A stretch of DNA of 64,000 nt from an uncultured Saprospiraceae bacterium (lineage in GTDB: Bacteria; Bacteroidota; Bacteroidia; Chitinophagales; Saprospiraceae). Shown here piece by piece: positions 1 through 7,850 of this stretch. Each line of letters opens with the position of its first letter. Within the stretch, counting starts at the first letter, position 1. A model generated the notes under the pieces. It saw only the letters and a program-made list of their open reading frames with translations, had not been told where the DNA came from and ran no database searches. The position numbers were made by a program, and so were the translations under genes. The DNA lies in the NCBI GenBank assembly GCA_937980645.1, contig CALJPQ010000027.1, positions 62,001 through 126,000 on the forward strand, written 5' to 3'.

Positions 1-1
1 A

Positions 2-340
2 GCTCGCGGCGACTGGCAGGTAACCCAAATCAAAATCGCCCAAAACAACCTCGAGCTGGCCCAAAAACGCTTGGAAATCGAAAACAAAACCCTCCAGTAC
101 CTCAACGAGCTCAATACCTTAGCCGAACAGGTCGCCCTTTATCGCGACATCACCCAAAACTACCGGGCCCTGCTGGACGGCGAGTACGAAAAATTCCGCT
201 TCGGCGAAAGCTCCGTCTTCCTCATCAACGTGCGCGAGCAACGTTGGATAGACGCGCAAATCAAGTACCTCAAACTGCTGGCCACTTACCGCAAGACAGA
301 AGCAGCGCTGCAGTGGAGTGCCGGAGTGTTGGGACAGTAA
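2..340 (+). CDS. TolC-family outer membrane efflux protein, C-terminal fragment
   Basis: This is the end of a gene whose start lies left of the window; the frame is open from base 2 to the TAA at 338-340. The roughly 112 residues are helical and end with a pattern typical of the last TolC repeat: a GESSVFLINVRE turn followed by a helix with YLKLLATYRKTEAALQW. TolC-like proteins form trimeric outer-membrane channels for tripartite efflux pumps or type I secretion. The periplasmic and inner-membrane partners would be expected upstream but are outside the window. The only start codon visible in this stretch (TTG at 71) is internal. The family assignment is fairly secure; the substrate is unknown. 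Confidence 0.72.
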   Translation, partial: ARGDWQVTQIKIAQNNLELAQKRLEIENKTLQYLNELNTLAEQVALYRDITQNYRALLDGEYEKFRFGESSVFLINVREQRWIDAQIKYLKLLATYRKTEAALQWSAGVLGQ

Positions 341-381
341 TTGCTCCACTCAGATCTGCCTCATCGGCTCTAAGAGCATAG

Positions 382-1083
382 TCATTGGTGCCCTATACGA
401 TTAAAAAAATCTTGAGAGTACGCATCTCCAATAGGCACAGGACCGCAAACCGTAGCGACAACATTTCTCTCCACGTACTGTATGTGTGCAATATTCAAAA
501 TGTATGACTTATGAACGCGAACAAAGCTCTCCGGAGGAAGAATCTCCTCCATGCGAGTCATCGTCTCGCGTATCACGAGCATATCTTTATGAAGATGCAC
601 CTTTAGATAGTTGCTCAGACCCTCAATGAACACAATGTCTTCTAATTTCACTTTATACAGCTTTCTATCTGCTCGCAGAAAGATATACTGACTGCTCTTA
701 AGTGGCGTCTTGAGGGCCTCTTCATGAGGAGATGCGGTACGCATAGCCTTTACAACAGCCCGCAAAAAACGCTCGTAAGAGATAGGCTTAACCAGATAAT
801 CAATCACATCCAGATCAAATGCACTGAGCGCATAGCTGTCATAGGCTGTTGTCAGAATAACCTTCGGGGCCTGAAGGCCCAAATACTTCAGGAATTGCAA
901 GCCGTTCAGCTCAGGCATTTGGATATCCAGAAACATCAGCTCTACTGGCTCCTTTTTCAGTAGAGCCATCGCCTCAATGGCATTACTGCATTTGCCCGCC
1001 AGTTCCAGCCCATTCGTTTGGGAGATATACCGCTCCAGAATAATCTGCGCAGGCGGTTCGTCATCTACTATTAAGCAACGCAT
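382..1083 (-). CDS. LytTR-family response regulator
   Basis: This is a 233-residue two-domain regulator. Residues 1-120 form a receiver domain with the acidic pair in IVDDE, phospho-acceptor Asp53 in FLDIQMPE, the switch residues in LTTAY and conserved Lys99 in LVKP. Residues about 130-230 form a LytTR DNA-binding domain, with FIEGLSNYLKVHL and FVRVHKSYILN as hallmark segments. It overlaps the end of the histidine kinase gene by 23 bases, so the two are translationally coupled and almost certainly form one two-component system. The divergent genes from 2446 are natural targets, and an 11-base repeat in the shared upstream region is a possible binding site (inference). Confidence 0.93.
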   Translation of the reverse strand: MRCLIVDDEPPAQIILERYISQTNGLELAGKCSNAIEAMALLKKEPVELMFLDIQMPELNGLQFLKYLGLQAPKVILTTAYDSYALSAFDLDVIDYLVKPISYERFLRAVVKAMRTASPHEEALKTPLKSSQYIFLRADRKLYKVKLEDIVFIEGLSNYLKVHLHKDMLVIRETMTRMEEILPPESFVRVHKSYILNIAHIQYVERNVVATVCGPVPIGDAYSQDFFNRIGHQ

Positions 1084-2104
1084 GCTCCATCCTTTTTTGA
1101 AGTTTCAGGTAAAGGTTGACCCTATACTTATCCGACATGTTCTCTGTCTCTAAGTGATACTTATTCGGGCCGTAAAGGAGTTCGAGACGCCGTTTTACTG
1201 ATGAAAGCCCAACGCCCTCACTTCCTTTTCTTTCCTGTGCGGCAGAGGCGGGTGGCTTGCTGTTTTCCACATACATATACAGGCTATCATCATCATCTAT
1301 ATGTATCACTATCTCGACGTAACGGCTAATGGATGAAGTGCTTATTCCATGCTTAAAACTGTTCTCAATAAAAGGAAGGAGTAACATAGGCGCTATGTAT
1401 AAACCCTCTGACTCTCCTTCTATGTTTAGCCCGATGGAAACCTCCTTGTCAAGGCGCAGGCGCTCCAAAGCGATATAGTCATCAATATAAGCCAACTCTT
1501 CTGATAGAGGCACCCATATGTCCTCAGATTTAAGCATGTAACGCATCAAGCCGGAGAGCCTCAGAATAATTTCGGGGGTCTTGTCCGACTTTTCCAGCGC
1601 AAAAGCATAGATACTGTTCAGCGTGTTAAAAAGAAAGTGTGGATTTATTCTATGGCGAAGCAGGTTCAGCTCTGCTTTAATCTGCAGGTTGCGCACTTCT
1701 TTTTCTTGAATTTGGCTTCTATACCAGTATTGCATAAAAGACATTCCCACAGCAATGGCCATAAACCAAAACATGCCTACAAAATACTGGACATAGCTCG
1801 GCTGCGGGGGCATTTGCTCGAAGAAGTTCTGGCCAATCCAGCCTTCTGTTTTCATGTGGAACCAGGACCACAGGAGGCAGCTGGCAAGCGCGATAAACCA
1901 ATACACATACTGCTGCTGACCAGCTCGCATGAGTCGAGGCATTACCCATTCCGTTATCCAATAAAAGAAAGGGGGCGCTATCAACACAATATTGAGCGCC
2001 AGGGCCGTCTCTCCTTCAGACAGAGGCCACTTCAAGTCCAGGAGCGCGGGCGATAAAAAAATAAACCAGAAAACGAGATGTATCAGAATTTTTCGGCGAA
2101 ACAT
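1061..2104 (-). CDS. LytS/YpdA-type sensor histidine kinase
   Basis: This is a 347-residue membrane kinase. Four hydrophobic segments fill residues about 7-130, with no recognisable extracellular sensor domain. The His_kinase region follows, with phospho-acceptor His156 in RINPHFLFNTLNS. The N box of the ATPase domain is in LPFIENSFKHGI and the G box in EGVGLSSVKRRL. This is the usual partner of LytTR regulators in Bacteroidota, and the reading frame overlaps the regulator gene. The ATG at 2104 gives the expected N-terminal membrane helix. The signal sensed cannot be read from sequence. Confidence 0.92.
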   Translation of the reverse strand: MFRRKILIHLVFWFIFLSPALLDLKWPLSEGETALALNIVLIAPPFFYWITEWVMPRLMRAGQQQYVYWFIALASCLLWSWFHMKTEGWIGQNFFEQMPPQPSYVQYFVGMFWFMAIAVGMSFMQYWYRSQIQEKEVRNLQIKAELNLLRHRINPHFLFNTLNSIYAFALEKSDKTPEIILRLSGLMRYMLKSEDIWVPLSEELAYIDDYIALERLRLDKEVSIGLNIEGESEGLYIAPMLLLPFIENSFKHGISTSSISRYVEIVIHIDDDDSLYMYVENSKPPASAAQERKGSEGVGLSSVKRRLELLYGPNKYHLETENMSDKYRVNLYLKLQKRMEHALLNSR

Positions 2105-2309
2105 CTGCAGACGAGCGGGTTAAAGTGAGTCATCGTAAACGACTTCAGGCTTGTTTGAACCTCCAAGCCCTCAATCGATCGGAGCCAGAGGCCGTTTCCT
2201 CGAGGAGTGCTGCATGCAAAGCCTACCATGATGGCGCACCATTTTAATAGGAGGAGGACAAAACAACGTCCTGTAAAATCGGGTGAAACTTTAGCTAATT
2301 TTGATGGTG

Positions 2310-2317
2310 CAAAGGTA
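2310..2317 (-). promoter_or_regulatory. -7 promoter element for the kinase/regulator operon
   Basis: On the minus strand this reads TACCTTTG, an exact match to the Bacteroidota -7 consensus TAnnTTTG. It lies about 205 bases before the kinase start, implying a long leader. No clear -33 TTG was seen at the right distance. Confidence 0.45.
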
Positions 2318-2415
2318 GAAGCCATGTGTCATCCTCCTTCATGGCATTTGGCCTGTTGGTCATCGTAAAAAGGCCGATCGTCACAACTCAGGAGGGAGCG
2401 ACTGTTGCCTGCTGA

Positions 2416-2423
2416 TAACTTTG
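2416..2423 (+). promoter_or_regulatory. -7 promoter element for the 2446-4764 unit
   Basis: TAACTTTG matches TAnnTTTG and ends 22 bases before the ATG at 2446. It is the likely promoter of the three-gene unit. A -33 TTG at the usual distance is not evident. Confidence 0.5.
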
Positions 2424-2445
2424 TCGTGAACGAAAAGGATATCTT

Positions 2446-2829
2446 ATGCGTAAATTCTTTTTTCTCCCACTACTTGTCTTGCTACTCTTTGGAAAAGTAG
2501 ACCTGAAAGCCCAGAGCGAAGGCATTATCATCGTAACTACTGTCGAGTACCTCGACCTTTTGGACGGGGGAGAGTCTCGCCTGTACATCACTACTCCCGA
2601 TGGTCGGACGGAGGAGGTACCCTTGAGAGGCCTCTATTCCTTCGGAGGATACATCAGCGAGAAAAAAATCAATGCCAATGACTCTACAGTAGCTAAGCGG
2701 CTAAATGAACTCCAAAAAAGAGGCTGGAGCATCCTGACGGCTACCGCCTCTACTCAGCCTAAAACAGAATCTGGAAAACCACCCTGTATCTTGACCCGAT
2801 ACATCCTGGTCAAAAACAATCAGAACTAA
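2446..2829 (+). CDS. Small secreted protein of unknown function
   Basis: This 127-residue protein has a clear signal peptide: a short basic start, then FFFLPLLVLLLFGK, with probable cleavage after KAQ near residue 23. The mature part of about 105 residues is mixed and contains one cysteine; no family was recognised. It is the first gene of a tight three-gene unit, 16 bases before the beta-barrel gene. Base composition is noticeably more AT-rich than most of the window. Its position suggests an envelope role with its neighbours, but that is inference. Confidence 0.7.
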   Translation: MRKFFFLPLLVLLLFGKVDLKAQSEGIIIVTTVEYLDLLDGGESRLYITTPDGRTEEVPLRGLYSFGGYISEKKINANDSTVAKRLNELQKRGWSILTATASTQPKTESGKPPCILTRYILVKNNQN

Positions 2830-2845
2830 ACAAAATTTCTAAAGT

Positions 2846-3631
2846 ATGCGGTACACCGTCTTAGTAATGCTGGCACTTCTGTCAGCACAAGTTTTCTGTT
2901 ATGGTCAGCCCAAGCGCTCCGCCTCTCCAGCACCACAGAAACAGCCTATAGGCTGGCGTATTGGGCTTAGCTTTGGCTCGGTAAATAATGCGGTAAAAAT
3001 GGACTTTTCGGATAAGCCCTTCTGGCGCTATAACTATGTAGGAGGTTGGCAGTACCCAGGCCTCGAGGTACATTATGCTCTGGCACCTCGAGTACTAGCT
3101 ACTTTTGGTTTGAACGTATTACAACGCGGTCAAAAGGTAGAAACTATTCAGAAGTTGGAGAATGTATACAACTTCACCCTGATGCGCACTTACCTCAATC
3201 TGCCAGCGGGTATTGCCGTCGAACTATTCGACACAAAACTGTCTCCCTACGTCAATGGGGGCATTTATGGCGCCTACTGGATCAGTGGTAAATGGACGGG
3301 TAAAGTATTACGAATATTGGGAAATCCATTTGAAGAGAACTATAATAATTTCGAGGAGATATCAACCATAGCATTCGAGGCGCCTTACGAATTCTCTAGT
3401 AATAGTAACACCGGCATCAAAGAAAACAGAGTAGAACTCGGTATCTGGGGCGGTGGGGGCCTAAGTTATCGAGGCAAAAGCGGCCTTCGCATGTTCATCG
3501 GCGTCAACGCCACAGGTGGCCTGACCCATATTTATTCGACTACTACAGAAATAAAAGATTTTCAGAAACGAAAAAATACAGCCTACATCGCGCAGGCTGG
3601 CCTAACTATTCCTGTTCGTAAAAACATGTAA
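2846..3631 (+). CDS. Outer-membrane beta-barrel protein (PorT-like)
   Basis: This 261-residue exported protein has a signal peptide (VLVMLALLSAQVFC, cut near GQP). The mature protein alternates polar and aromatic/hydrophobic residues in short strands, as in the small outer-membrane barrels common in Bacteroidota. Examples are GWRIGLSFGSVNNAVKM near residue 37 and the last strand, TAYIAQAGLTIPVRKNM. It lies 11 bases before the S41 peptidase gene. The function is unknown. The call rests on strand pattern and length rather than on a specific motif. Confidence 0.7.
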   Translation: MRYTVLVMLALLSAQVFCYGQPKRSASPAPQKQPIGWRIGLSFGSVNNAVKMDFSDKPFWRYNYVGGWQYPGLEVHYALAPRVLATFGLNVLQRGQKVETIQKLENVYNFTLMRTYLNLPAGIAVELFDTKLSPYVNGGIYGAYWISGKWTGKVLRILGNPFEENYNNFEEISTIAFEAPYEFSSNSNTGIKENRVELGIWGGGGLSYRGKSGLRMFIGVNATGGLTHIYSTTTEIKDFQKRKNTAYIAQAGLTIPVRKNM

Positions 3632-3642
3632 AAAACGGCATC

Positions 3643-4764
3643 ATGAAAATCAAATACTTTTTGTCGATCTTTCTCCTTCTATTTACGCTGGGCTGCGTTA
3701 AAGAAGACCCGTTTGTCGAATTTGATCGATACTCCAACACCCCTACAGGGAATTTTCAGGCATTCTGGGACGGCATGAGCCGAAGATACGCCTTCTGGGG
3801 ATATGACCCCACAAACTGGGATGCCGTCTATGACAAATACATAAATAAAGTAACTGATGAGACCACAGATGCCGAATTGGCAGAGATATTTGACGAGATG
3901 GTAGAAAACCTAATTGACTGCCACTATAAAATTGAGATTGAAGTAGATGGAGAACCCAAACTCATAGTTCCTGGGCTGGTCAAACAAAAAGACTTGAATT
4001 ATCACTACCTGCTCGACGACAACTATTTCGAGACTACTATGTTTGCCCGCCTGTCTCCCGGAACGCGAAAGAAATTCAATGGTTTTGTTTATGGAGCAAT
4101 AGATAATAAGTATCAATACATCAGAATTCCACAGTTTAACATATTTGGTAATCTCCTCGACCAGAACAACCTACAGTTCTTCTCAGATATGATCGAGTTC
4201 ATGGCTAATCCGGCGCCTCAGTACAAAGGTGTTATTTTAGACTTGCGCGAGAATGTCGGCGGAAATGCAGATGAAGTTACGCTGATAGCCGGTAATTTCT
4301 TAGATAAAGAATTGGTGGTGGGCGAGTCTCGCTACAAGTACGGCAGCAATCGCAATGAGTTCGGACCATGGATTCCGCAGAAGATTTATCCGAACCCGGA
4401 GGGCTACAATCCTTTGCCTGTGGTCGTTCTGTGTAATGGCTTCACCATTAGCGCGGCAGAGCGCGTTACCATGGCGCTTAGCTTGCTGCCTCAAGTAACT
4501 GTGGTAGGCGAAACGACTTATGGCGCTCAGTCGGTAGTGAGCTTTGGTAGCGAGGCTAGAGATTTTAATTATGCCGGTGCATTTAATTTACCAAACGGTT
4601 GGAATGTTAGCACCGCTGTCGAGGTATACCGCTTTGCTGACGGAAATCTGTACGAAGGCATAGGATTCCCGCCTGATGTGGCCGTACCTTTTGACGTCAA
4701 TCTTTTTAAGACTACCGGCCGCGACAATCAATTAGAACGAGCCTTGCAGATCCTTCCCAAATAG
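3643..4764 (+). CDS. S41-family peptidase lipoprotein
   Basis: This 373-residue protein starts with a lipoprotein signal (FLLLFTLGC, lipidated Cys18). The C-terminal half is a tail-specific-protease (S41) fold: GVILDLRENVGGNADE is the conserved strand and turn, and VVLCNGFTISAAE carries the likely nucleophile Ser270. TVVGETTYGAQS follows, as in the family. No PDZ domain is evident between the N-terminal helical region and the catalytic core. It is last in the three-gene unit and is followed by a strong terminator. A periplasmic or surface peptidase is likely; its substrate is unknown. Confidence 0.85.
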   Translation: MKIKYFLSIFLLLFTLGCVKEDPFVEFDRYSNTPTGNFQAFWDGMSRRYAFWGYDPTNWDAVYDKYINKVTDETTDAELAEIFDEMVENLIDCHYKIEIEVDGEPKLIVPGLVKQKDLNYHYLLDDNYFETTMFARLSPGTRKKFNGFVYGAIDNKYQYIRIPQFNIFGNLLDQNNLQFFSDMIEFMANPAPQYKGVILDLRENVGGNADEVTLIAGNFLDKELVVGESRYKYGSNRNEFGPWIPQKIYPNPEGYNPLPVVVLCNGFTISAAERVTMALSLLPQVTVVGETTYGAQSVVSFGSEARDFNYAGAFNLPNGWNVSTAVEVYRFADGNLYEGIGFPPDVAVPFDVNLFKTTGRDNQLERALQILPK

Positions 4765-4786
4765 GTCCATCTTTTGTTGCCCTTTC

Positions 4787-4831
4787 AGTCGGCAGCGCGC
4801 TGGTAGCGGCGGGCTGCCGACTTTGTTTTTT
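4787..4831 (+). terminator. Intrinsic terminator after the S41 peptidase gene
   Basis: AGTCGGCAGC at 4787-4796 pairs with GCTGCCGACT at 4813-4822. The stem is followed directly by TTGTTTTTT. A 10-bp GC-rich stem with a U-tract is a classic rho-independent terminator. Confidence 0.85.
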
Positions 4832-4856
4832 AGCATCTGTCCGTATCGCCCACTCT

Positions 4857-4864
4857 ACCTTTGT
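4857..4864 (+). promoter_or_regulatory. -7 promoter element for cutC
   Basis: TACCTTTG is an exact TAnnTTTG match, 24 bases before the cutC ATG at 4889 and just downstream of the preceding terminator. Confidence 0.55.
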
Positions 4865-4888
4865 GCGGTTGAAAGCGATGTTTTCGCT

Positions 4889-5608
4889 ATGTTCACCCTC
4901 GAAGTATGCGCCGCCACCCTCTCCTCTGCGCTGGCAGCCCAGGCCGCCGGAGCGCACCGCATCGAACTGTGCAGCGGGCTGGAGGTGGGTGGCCTCACTC
5001 CCTCGCTGGGCCTGTTGCAGGCAGTACGCGCCTGTGTGTGCATACCCGTGTATGTGCTCGTCCGCCCGCGCGAGGGGCACTTCTGCTATTCAGAGGGCGA
5101 ACTATCGGTCATGCTTCGCGATGTGGCCCTGTGCCGCGAAGCGGGCGCCGATGGCGTCGTCGTGGGCGCGCTGGATGCGCAGGGTCGGCTACACGAGCGA
5201 CATTTGGGCCGTTTAGCCAAGGCTGCAGTGGGCATGGGCCTGACCTGCCACCGGGCCTTCGACCTTGTACCCAATGCTGCTGAAGCACTGGAGTTGCTTG
5301 TAGCCTTGGGCTTCGAGCGCGTGCTTACCTCCGGCCAGGCACCCTCGGCCTGGGAAGGGCGCGAGCGCCTGCGCCAACTCAGCGAACAGGCCGCCGGACG
5401 TATCGCCGTCATGCCCGGAGGCGGCATCACAGCCCACAACATCCGCCCCTTAGCCGAAGCCACCGGCGCCACGGAGTTCCACCTCAGCGCCAAAGAACGG
5501 GCGCAAGTGCCTTATCCTATTTACGCCCCACTGCCCGGGCTGGAACAGGCCCATTGGGAAAGCGACGTGCAACGCATTCGGGAAGCGCTGGAGCGGCTGG
5601 CGGAATGA
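4889..5608 (+). CDS. cutC: CutC-family protein
   Basis: This 239-residue TIM-barrel protein has the CutC signature throughout: FTLEVCA at the start, AGAHRIELCSGLEVGGLTPS, VYVLVRPREGHFCYS, GADGVVVGALD, LTCHRAFDL, VLTSGQ and MPGGGITAHNI. CutC was named for copper tolerance in E. coli, but its biochemical activity is not settled. The start is placed at the ATG at 4889 because homologous sequence begins there; upstream in-frame codons reach back to a TTG at 4823 through the promoter. It is a single-gene unit followed by about 210 bases with no recognised feature. Confidence 0.93.
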   Translation: MFTLEVCAATLSSALAAQAAGAHRIELCSGLEVGGLTPSLGLLQAVRACVCIPVYVLVRPREGHFCYSEGELSVMLRDVALCREAGADGVVVGALDAQGRLHERHLGRLAKAAVGMGLTCHRAFDLVPNAAEALELLVALGFERVLTSGQAPSAWEGRERLRQLSEQAAGRIAVMPGGGITAHNIRPLAEATGATEFHLSAKERAQVPYPIYAPLPGLEQAHWESDVQRIREALERLAE

Positions 5609-5819
5609 GGCGACGCCTTTTACCGTTTAGCCCGCCACTTCGCCGTCAGCACCCGCCTCTAGCGAAGAGGCCGACCCGCCCGATACGGCTTTCTCTATGA
5701 GCGCCATTTCTGTTCTTCATCTAAGCGTAGTATCTGTGCACTGGCGAGCCATTCTTTCGATACAGTAGGTTGAGCATTGAGCCATCAGTGCGGTTGACCT
5801 GTCAGTGACCGCAACCCTT

Positions 5820-6581
5820 CTACTCCGGCGCCGCCCCCCATTCAACCGCTGCCGCCCTCAGCTCGTGTAAGCACTCTGGCTGTTGTTCTACAACCGTGCC
5901 TACTACCACCACATCGGCGCCGGCGCACCAGCGGGCCGATGCCTGTTCCGGTGTTCGGATGCCGCCACCCACCCACAGCGGCACCTCCACAGCAGCGCGA
6001 ACGGCGGCGACCATCTCTTCTGGCACAGGGCGTTGGGCACCCGAGCCGGCGTCTAAATAAATCGTCTTTAGTCCTAGCATTTCGCCGGCCATGGCAGTAC
6101 AGGCGGCAATATCAGGTTTGTTGGCCGGAATGGGCAGCGTGTTCGACATGTACTGCACCGAGCTAACTACGCCGCCATCCACTAACAGGTAGCCGGTCGG
6201 AATGATTTCTAAAGGCGACTGTCGTAAGAACGGTGCGGCAATAACGTGTTGCCCGATAAGTAAATCGGCATTGCGCCCGCTGATGAGCGACAGAAAAAGC
6301 AGCGCATCGGCCCGATAGCTCAGCTGAAAAGAGTTACCCGGAAACAGCACAATGGGCGCCGCACACCGCTGCCGGATATCGGTCAGCACAGCATCGAGTT
6401 GGTCGTTGACCACCAGACTACCGCCCACAAGCAGGTAGTGCACACCCACCTCAGCGGCCAGTTCCACCGTGCGATGCAGGCGGCTGAGGCGCGACTGATC
6501 GGGGTCGATCAGCACGGCCAGCTGCTTGGCGCCGCGTTGGTGCGCGTTCAGGAGGCAAGTATAGACGCTTCGTCGAGGCAT
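5820..6581 (-). CDS. Geranylgeranylglyceryl phosphate synthase-like protein
   Basis: This 253-residue TIM barrel belongs to the GGGPS/PcrB family, which joins a polyprenyl diphosphate to sn-glycerol-1-phosphate as the first ether-lipid step. Seen here are LAVLIDPDQ (Mg/phosphate site), LLVGGSLV, IVLFPGNSFQLS, EIIPTGYLLVDGG, TIYLDAGSGA and the phosphate-binding LWVGGGIRTPEQA with VVVGTVVE. Bacteroidota carry such enzymes, though their in vivo product is poorly understood. The start codon lies 6 bases after the MoxR stop, so the two genes are co-transcribed with MoxR first. Confidence 0.88.
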   Translation of the reverse strand: MPRRSVYTCLLNAHQRGAKQLAVLIDPDQSRLSRLHRTVELAAEVGVHYLLVGGSLVVNDQLDAVLTDIRQRCAAPIVLFPGNSFQLSYRADALLFLSLISGRNADLLIGQHVIAAPFLRQSPLEIIPTGYLLVDGGVVSSVQYMSNTLPIPANKPDIAACTAMAGEMLGLKTIYLDAGSGAQRPVPEEMVAAVRAAVEVPLWVGGGIRTPEQASARWCAGADVVVVGTVVEQQPECLHELRAAAVEWGAAPE

Positions 6582-6587
6582 GGCGCT

Positions 6588-7670
6588 TCAGTGCTCTAAG
6601 TCCTTACAGGCTTCGTAGAGGTCTTTCCATTCGGCCCGGCGGCGCACGACGGTCTCTAAGTATTCGGCCCAGATGGTCTGGTCAGTGGCTGGTTCTTTCA
6701 CCACGGCGCCCACCAGACTGGCAGCCAGGTCGCGCGCGTTGAGGCGGCCCGAGCCGAAATGGACGGCCAAAGCCTGGCCCTGATGCACGACCGAGATCGC
6801 CTCTGCCGGGCTGAGCGTGGCCGTAGGGCTTTTCAGCTTCGTGCGCCCGTCCTCCGTTTTGCCGCTGCGCAATTCGCGAAAGACGGTAACTAAACGGCGT
6901 ATTTCTTCCAGCGGCGCTGACTCCGGCGGCAGCGCAAGGGCCTGCCCAAGCGCCTCGACGCGCTGCTGCACGATGCGCACTTCCTCTTCCAACGAAGCTG
7001 GCAGTGGCAGCATCACAGTGTTGAAACGCCGGCGCAGGGCTGCTGACATTTCGTGCACGCCCCGGTCTCGGTCATTGGCCGTGGCAATGACGTTGAAGCC
7101 GCGCCGCGCCTGCACTTCCGCATTCAGTTCCGGTATGGGTAGCGTCTTCTCCGAAAGTAGCGTGATGAGTGCATCCTGCACGTCGGCGGGGATGCGCGTC
7201 AGCTCTTCAATGCGCACCAACTTACCGGCCTGCATGGCCGCCATGACCGGGCTGGGCACCAGCGCCTGCTCCGAAGGCCCCTCGGCGATGAGGCGCGCGT
7301 AGTTCCATCCGTAGCGCAGGGCGTCCTCGTCGGTGCCTGCCGTGCCCTGCACCAGCAGGGTGCTATCGCCCGAAATGGCCGCTGCCAGATGCTCACTCAG
7401 CCACGTCTTGGCTGTGCCGGGCAGCCCTACCAGCAGCAGCGCCCGATCGGTAGCCAGCGTAGCCACCGCCATCTCAACTACACGACGCGGCCCAATGTAT
7501 TTAGGTGAAATAGCCACATCGCCCACCTGACCGCCCAAAATATACGTAACCACCGCCCAAGGCGACAGCCGCCAACCCGGCGGACGCGGGCGTTCATCGG
7601 CGCGCGCCAGCGCCTCTAATTCGGCGGCATAGGCCGTCTCGGCATGAGGACGAAGGATGTCAGTAGGCAT
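6588..7670 (-). CDS. MoxR-type AAA+ ATPase
   Basis: This 360-residue AAA+ ATPase has Walker A in LLVGLPGTAKTWLSEHL (about residues 80-96), Walker B in KLVRIEELTRIP, sensor 1 in FNVIATAND and an arginine-finger region in ALRRRFN. MoxR ATPases act as chaperones and usually sit beside a von Willebrand A (VWA) protein. Here the partners are absent: downstream is the GGGPS-like gene and upstream a glycosyltransferase. A promoter with both elements ends only 5 bases before the ATG, implying a leaderless message. The substrate is unknown. Confidence 0.87.
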   Translation of the reverse strand: MPTDILRPHAETAYAAELEALARADERPRPPGWRLSPWAVVTYILGGQVGDVAISPKYIGPRRVVEMAVATLATDRALLLVGLPGTAKTWLSEHLAAAISGDSTLLVQGTAGTDEDALRYGWNYARLIAEGPSEQALVPSPVMAAMQAGKLVRIEELTRIPADVQDALITLLSEKTLPIPELNAEVQARRGFNVIATANDRDRGVHEMSAALRRRFNTVMLPLPASLEEEVRIVQQRVEALGQALALPPESAPLEEIRRLVTVFRELRSGKTEDGRTKLKSPTATLSPAEAISVVHQGQALAVHFGSGRLNARDLAASLVGAVVKEPATDQTIWAEYLETVVRRRAEWKDLYEACKDLEH

Positions 7671-7675
7671 AGACG

Positions 7676-7705
7676 TAAAGGTATCTATTTAAGTACGGGA
7701 AACAA
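7676..7705 (-). promoter_or_regulatory. Promoter of the MoxR/GGGPS unit
   Basis: On the minus strand a TTG at 7705-7703 (inside a TTTTTTG run) is followed after 19 bases by TACCTTTA at 7683-7676, one mismatch from TAnnTTTG. The MoxR ATG starts 5 bases later, so transcription should begin at or next to the start codon. Confidence 0.6.
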
Positions 7706-7850
7706 AAAATTAGCAGCGTCTTTCGTGCTTCAACTTCTGAAAATCACGCTTTCAACCTTTTGAATGCCATCACTTTATCCGTTTCCGTTCAAAGTTCACT
7801 CCTGTATTCTCGCAGCAAATCTTATTCGCGCATTCGTAGCTAATAAGTCC

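Larger units (their letters stand above)
2105..2445. promoter_or_regulatory. Divergent regulatory region between kinase and secreted-protein unit
   Basis: This 341-base gene-free stretch separates the two-component genes from the 2446-4764 unit. It carries a -7 box for each direction (2310-2317 minus, 2416-2423 plus). An 11-base direct repeat, GTCATCGTAAA, occurs at 2129-2139 and 2359-2369. A spaced inverted repeat GCCATG/CATGGC lies at 2321-2326 and 2340-2345. No convincing open reading frame was seen. The arrangement fits a LytTR-controlled divergent promoter, but binding is inferred only. Confidence 0.5.

Noticed and set aside
2083..2325. Minus-strand 80-residue open frame overlapping the kinase start
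   Set aside because: It overlaps a well-supported start codon and the promoter box, and has no signal peptide or recognisable pattern.
5609..5819. GAGGCGACGCC after cutC as a fourth REP-like locus
   Set aside because: Only the first eight bases match the core, and no GGTGTCGTC right arm follows.
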